A stretch of 64,000 nucleotides of DNA, taken from NCBI RefSeq assembly GCF_003412465.1, contig NZ_QTJV01000015.1:1-64000 (forward strand). Direction: 5' to 3'. The stretch comes from Chitinophaga silvisoli. GTDB taxonomy: Bacteria > Bacteroidota > Bacteroidia > Chitinophagales > Chitinophagaceae. A program made the position numbers and the translations under genes. This document shows positions 60,507 to 64,000 of the stretch, one piece after another (the stretch's first letter is position 1; each line of letters begins with the position of its first letter). The notes beneath the pieces were generated by a model. The model ran no database searches, was not told the DNA's origin, and was given only the letters and a program-made list of their open reading frames with translations.

Positions 60507-61223
60507 ATGGAATCATTAAAAGGTAAAAATGCGTTGATCACAGGCGCGGGTAAGGGGATAGGGAAGGCAGTGGCGCAACAGCTTGCAGCAGAAGGCGTGA
60601 ACCTCGCACTGATCGCACGTACGGAAAAAGATTTACAGGCAGTAGCTGCTGAACTGGCAGGTACTGGTGTAAAGATCGTATATGCTACGGCTGACGTAGC
60701 AGACAGGCAGGCAGTAGAAGCTGCTATTGCTAAACTCAGCGCAGAACTGGGTACCATTGATATCCTGATCAATAATGCGGGTGTGGGTAAGTTTGGCAAA
60801 TTCATGGACCTGACGCCAGAAGAATGGGAGAATATTGTAAAAGTAAACCTGTTTGGTGCTTACTACACTGTACGGGCAGTATTGCCTGGTATGCTGTCAC
60901 GGCAGACAGGAGATATTGTGAATATCTCTTCCACAGCCGGTAAAAATGGTGCTGCAGTCACCAGTGCTTACAGCGCCTCCAAGTTTGGATTGATTGGAAT
61001 GTCTGAGTCACTGATGCAGGAAGTGCGGAAGTCTAACATCCGTGTAACTACGCTGACACCGAGCACCATTGCTACTGATATGGCGATTGATCTGAAGCTC
61101 ACTGATGGTAATCCTGAGAAGGTGATGCAGGCAGAAGATTTTGCAGAGTTGATTGTGAGTCAGCTGAAGCTGAACAGGAGAGTGTTTGTGAAAGAAGCGG
61201 GTATCTGGTCTACCAATCCATAA
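60507..61223 (+). CDS. Short-chain dehydrogenase/reductase (FabG-like)
   Basis: The 238-aa enzyme has the classical SDR pattern: NAD(P) loop TGAGKGIGKA at 13-22, NNAG near 89-92, and the catalytic Ser in NISSTAGKNG with YSASK near 154-158. The FabG-type motif suggests a 3-ketoacyl or similar substrate, but the true substrate cannot be told. It stands alone and is followed by a terminator. Confidence 0.9.
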   Translation: MESLKGKNALITGAGKGIGKAVAQQLAAEGVNLALIARTEKDLQAVAAELAGTGVKIVYATADVADRQAVEAAIAKLSAELGTIDILINNAGVGKFGKFMDLTPEEWENIVKVNLFGAYYTVRAVLPGMLSRQTGDIVNISSTAGKNGAAVTSAYSASKFGLIGMSESLMQEVRKSNIRVTTLTPSTIATDMAIDLKLTDGNPEKVMQAEDFAELIVSQLKLNRRVFVKEAGIWSTNP

Positions 61224-61256
61224 AAAATGGCGGCCTTGTAAGGCCGCCATTTTTTT
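61222..61256. terminator. Bidirectional terminator after the SDR gene
   Basis: AAAAAATGGCGGCCTT pairs with AAGGCCGCCATTTTTT around a short loop within 61222-61256. A and T runs on both flanks suit the convergent genes. Confidence 0.9.
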
Positions 61257-61277
61257 CCCCATTGAGAAAAGAAAGCA

Positions 61278-62288
61278 TTAATGCAGTAATGCCAGTGCTG
61301 CTTCAAACTGTGGCTGCCGCATCTCTGTCAGCGCCTCCTGCATCAGCATCTTCCCATACAGGATCTTCCCTTCATAACTACCTAAGTTCACCTCACCCTT
61401 ACTCATCATTTTCTTCACTTCCAGTAGCGTAGGTACTTTCATATCCTGATCATGTGTATCCTTCATTTCAGCTGCCATTCTCAGGAAGATAGTACCATAA
61501 TAGAGGAACACCACTTGCCGCATGAGATAGAACTTCGCTCGCTGCAAAGCTGTCGGTGCCTCACCAAAATAAGCAGTGAGGAATGTATCAATATGCTGTT
61601 CATTCGCTGCAAAGTACAAGGCTACTACAGCCAGATCCACATACCTGTCATTTTTAAAACCGGCTTCCCAGTCAATGAGCCAGATCTTTTCTCCATCATA
61701 CAGCACATTTGCCGGATTCAGGTCATTGTGTGATGATACCAGTTCATCATGGATAGGATAAACAGATCGTATCCGCTCGAAATGCCTGAAATGTTCTGCG
61801 GTCGCACTTTCCGGGAACATCTTTGTTTCCAGGAAGCGATCTCTGAAAGCGATCATACCTTCCATAAAATTGATCAATGGCGGAAAGAGAGGAAGTGCAT
61901 GAATATCTTTTACTTTTTCAGCAATACGTTTCAGCTGAATGTCTTTGTCGGGGAGCCCTACCCAGATTGGCGGGCCGGCGATGAATGCACAAATAGAAAC
62001 AGCGGCATCAGCATCAGCATACAGTACTGCCGGTGCAATACCTGCATCAGCAGCAGCACGCAGACATGTATATTCACGGGCAGGGTCTACCAGTTCATTT
62101 GTCGCCATAACAAGCCTTAGAATATAGGCTTTGCCGTTTACCTGGATCTTGTAGACCAAGGCGGGTGATAATCCCCGGGTCATGAGTTCAATGGCTTCTA
62201 CAGCAGGTGTCCCAAAAGTTTGCTGCAGGGCAGCTTCTACCACCTTTAGTTTGTGCGGGGGTAAAATGGAAAGAAGGGCGTTATTCAT
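61278..62288 (-). CDS. Aminoglycoside/choline phosphotransferase-family kinase
   Basis: The 336-aa protein has the protein-kinase-like fold of the APH family: KAYILRL near residues 53-59, the catalytic loop SSHNDLNPANVLYD near 184-197, and LIDWEAGFKNDRYVD near 203-217 with metal-binding Asp. The substrate could be choline, ethanolamine, a sugar or an antibiotic; HNDLNPANVL is closer to choline-kinase-like members than to aminoglycoside enzymes. It lies three bases after the MarR gene, so the two are co-transcribed. Confidence 0.85.
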   Translation of the reverse strand: MNNALLSILPPHKLKVVEAALQQTFGTPAVEAIELMTRGLSPALVYKIQVNGKAYILRLVMATNELVDPAREYTCLRAAADAGIAPAVLYADADAAVSICAFIAGPPIWVGLPDKDIQLKRIAEKVKDIHALPLFPPLINFMEGMIAFRDRFLETKMFPESATAEHFRHFERIRSVYPIHDELVSSHNDLNPANVLYDGEKIWLIDWEAGFKNDRYVDLAVVALYFAANEQHIDTFLTAYFGEAPTALQRAKFYLMRQVVFLYYGTIFLRMAAEMKDTHDQDMKVPTLLEVKKMMSKGEVNLGSYEGKILYGKMLMQEALTEMRQPQFEAALALLH

Positions 62289-62291
62289 ATA

Positions 62292-62741
62292 TTAAATAAT
62301 GTTGCCGCCAAGTTCTGTGAGCATATCTGAAAAGGCATCCAGTTTTTTGGCTTTGGCAGTGGTGATAGTATCTGTGGAAAAAATATCCTGGGCTACAACT
62401 TCGGCAGAGACAAGGGCTTCTTCAAAGATCTGCTTACCAATATCGGTCAGCCCGACATAACTGACACGGGCATCTCTTTCATAAGCTTCGCGCTGTACAA
62501 GGCCTATTTTCTCCAAAGGGATCAGCATGCGGGTAACGCCCGAGGCAGTAAACCCTATTTTCTCGGCAAGGTCCACCCGGCGGAGTTTCTGCCCCGGAGC
62601 TTCGTGCAGGATAAGGAGGATGGCAAAGTCAGTATAACCAATGCCATGGCCGGATAAGCGGGTTTCCAACCTGCGGGAAAGGATGACATGCGCCTTTGAG
62701 AGGTTGAGGATGAGTTTTAATGATGGACTAATGGGAGTCAT
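62292..62741 (-). CDS. MarR-family transcriptional regulator
   Basis: The 149-aa winged-helix protein has the MarR layout: RRVDLAEKIGFTASGVTRML near 55-74 as recognition region and the wing EAYERDARVSYVGLTDIGK. I chose the ATG at 62741. The longer frame would start at 62768 inside the perfect palindrome that is probably the operator. It most likely represses itself and the kinase gene three bases downstream. Confidence 0.88.
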   Translation of the reverse strand: MTPISPSLKLILNLSKAHVILSRRLETRLSGHGIGYTDFAILLILHEAPGQKLRRVDLAEKIGFTASGVTRMLIPLEKIGLVQREAYERDARVSYVGLTDIGKQIFEEALVSAEVVAQDIFSTDTITTAKAKKLDAFSDMLTELGGNII

Positions 62742-62755
62742 AATATTTAGTTGTA

Positions 62756-62779
62756 AAATACTTGACATGTCAAGTATTT
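62756..62779. promoter_or_regulatory. 24-bp perfect palindrome, probable MarR operator
   Basis: AAATACTTGACA at 62756-62767 is followed by its exact inverse TGTCAAGTATTT at 62768-62779. TACCTTCG at 62789-62782 (minus strand) is a near-consensus -7 element, so the palindrome covers the predicted start site of marR. Binding here would block transcription. Confidence 0.8.
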
Positions 62780-62789
62780 AGCGAAGGTA

Positions 62790-63113
62790 GGGGTTTGGTT
62801 GTAAAAAACAAAATTCACTGATCCTGGTAGTTTATCATTTAAATTTATTGCAGCCGGCCGCAGGGATGCTGGTTGACTATTTTTGTATAAATTGATACAC
62901 CACCCCCACTTTGGTGTTAATTAATTCCTTAACAGGACCAGTCCGCAATAACTATTTCCATGAAGGTTGTCTTTGTGACACTTATGGATTATATTTATCC
63001 TGAACTATCATGCAAATGATTTCCGTTATGTATTCAACCAGAAGAGGCAAGAGAGAATAGTTTGAGAATTGGAAAAACTACTGCGTTTACACAAAAACAA
63101 GAAAACAGTGTCT
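62790..63113. promoter_or_regulatory. Upstream region of the GH89 gene
   Basis: There is no gene in this 324-base stretch. TATTTTTG at 62878-62885 is a perfect -7 element on the plus strand, but it lies about 230 bases before the GH89 ATG, so the leader would be long. A short inverted repeat CACCA/TGGTG lies at about 62899-62914. Confidence 0.4.
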
Positions 63114-64000
63114 ATGAAATTTTTAAGCAGGGCATTTACTATCTGTAGCATTGTCATGTTTGCACAATCAACGGTGTCGGCACAATTGAATAAACCGGCC
63201 GCGCTGGCGCTCATCAAACGTGTATTACCTGAAAGGGCTGCTTTTTTCGAAGTAGGGGAACTGCCCGCTGCTGAAGCAAAGGATGTATTTGAAATTACAC
63301 CACACCAGGGAAAGATTTTATTGAAGGGGAATAATGGGGTTGCTGTAGCTTCTGCCCTGTATTATTACCTGACTGAATATGCCCATTGCCAGATTACCTG
63401 GAATGGCACGCAGCTGAAACTACCGGCGAAATTACCGATGCCGGCAGCAACGATAAAGAAGACCACACCTTACCAGTACCGCTATTACCTGAACTACTGC
63501 ACTTTCAATTACAGCATGAGTTGGTGGGACTGGAAGCGCTGGCAAAAGGAAATAGACTGGATGGCGATGCATGGCATCAATATGCCCCTGGCCATCACAG
63601 GCGAAGAGTATACCTGGTATGAAGTCTATAAACAAATGGGCTTTACGGACAAGGAACTGGAGGGCTTCTTTTGTGGACCCGCTTATTTCTCCTGGTTCTG
63701 GATGGGCAATTTAGACGGCTGGGGTGGTCCCTTGCCACTCAGCTGGATGAAGAGTCATAAGACCCTGCAGCAGCAGATTGTAAAGCAGGAGCGTGAGTTG
63801 GGTATGACTCCTGTATTGCCTGCATTTACAGGACATGTACCCGCAGCTTTCAAAGAGAAATATCCAAAGGCAAAACTGAAAGCGACTAACTGGAACAATG
63901 GTTTTGCAGATACTTATATCCTGGATTCAGAAGATCCTTTGTTTGCGAAGATCGGCAAGCAATTCCTGGAAACACAGGCTAAATTGTTCGGAACAGACCA
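63114..64000 (+). CDS. GH89-family alpha-N-acetylglucosaminidase (5' part)
   Basis: The frame starts with ATG at 63114 and is open to the window end, so only about 295 codons are seen. After a signal peptide (to about residue 24, VSAQLN) comes a small N-terminal domain and then the GH89 core: YRYYLNYCTFNYSMSWWDW near 123-141, KEIDWMAMHGINMPLAITGE near 146-165, GPAYFSWFWMGNLDGWGGPL near 187-206 and GMTPVLPAFTGHVP near 231-244. These match human NAGLU-type enzymes, which remove terminal alpha-N-acetylglucosamine. The catalytic residues further downstream lie outside the window. Confidence 0.92.
   Translation, partial: MKFLSRAFTICSIVMFAQSTVSAQLNKPAALALIKRVLPERAAFFEVGELPAAEAKDVFEITPHQGKILLKGNNGVAVASALYYYLTEYAHCQITWNGTQLKLPAKLPMPAATIKKTTPYQYRYYLNYCTFNYSMSWWDWKRWQKEIDWMAMHGINMPLAITGEEYTWYEVYKQMGFTDKELEGFFCGPAYFSWFWMGNLDGWGGPLPLSWMKSHKTLQQQIVKQERELGMTPVLPAFTGHVPAAFKEKYPKAKLKATNWNNGFADTYILDSEDPLFAKIGKQFLETQAKLFGTD

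Noticed and set aside
63026..63217. Minus-strand 63-aa frame
   Set aside because: It overlaps the start and signal peptide of the GH89 gene, which has unambiguous family motifs.

Overview
The window comes from a Bacteroidota chromosome, most likely Chitinophagaceae and probably Chitinophaga or a close relative. The evidence is a SusC/SusD pair, the short single-chain primary sigma factor, repeated promoters of the Bacteroidota type (TTTG, about 19 bases, TAnnTTTG), a START-like protein, GH92 and GH89 glycosidases, and gene order such as rpsP-rimM-trmD-rplS. The genus is inference from protein content, since no rRNA is present.

Bases 1 to about 6,340 look like the right end of an AT-rich genomic island. 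It opens with three degenerate ~24-base repeats that look like a transposon end and cut into a C-terminal fragment of an abortive-infection-like gene. A translationally coupled three-gene operon follows (small Cys-rich protein, unknown 416-aa protein, membrane protein of the putative phage abortive infection family), next to a small XRE regulator. Then come a nested stem-loop element of about 160 bases, two small genes, and about 1 kb of small reading frames broken by frameshifts. The island ends at the 3' part of a tRNA-Ala(GGC) that lacks its 5' acceptor strand but is followed by a terminator, as expected of an attachment site.

From 6.4 to 20.6 kb the core chromosome carries a SusC/SusD pair, aconitase B, a norC/norB-type nitric oxide reductase with an FNR-like box and an unusual active site, and an efflux or secretion operon (ABC transmembrane protein without ATPase domain, HlyD, TolC). 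From 30.3 down to 20.7 kb nine genes on the minus strand run almost without gaps: isochorismatase-like hydrolase, alginate-export-type porin, secreted M17 N-domain protein, amidohydrolase, DoxX, Dps, YoaK, a TPR histidine kinase and a sigma-54 activator. Next are divergent azoR and hxlR around a perfect palindrome.

From 37.2 down to 31.5 kb lies an unusual cluster: a ThiF/E1-like enzyme, an unreported 42-aa frame coupled at both ends, an acyltransferase-like protein, a 7TM histidine kinase, a receiver-kinase hybrid and a lone receiver. The rest is mostly housekeeping: exported Mn-type superoxide dismutase, GT39, PAP2, LptF/G, rpoD, ffh, rpsP-rimM-trmD-rplS, tatA, gatA, a lytic transglycosylase, an ArsR/SdpI pair, a CPA2 antiporter, a Tat-exported phospholipase C, GH92, an SDR, an aminoglycoside-phosphotransferase-like kinase with MarR, and the start of a GH89 gene that runs off the window.
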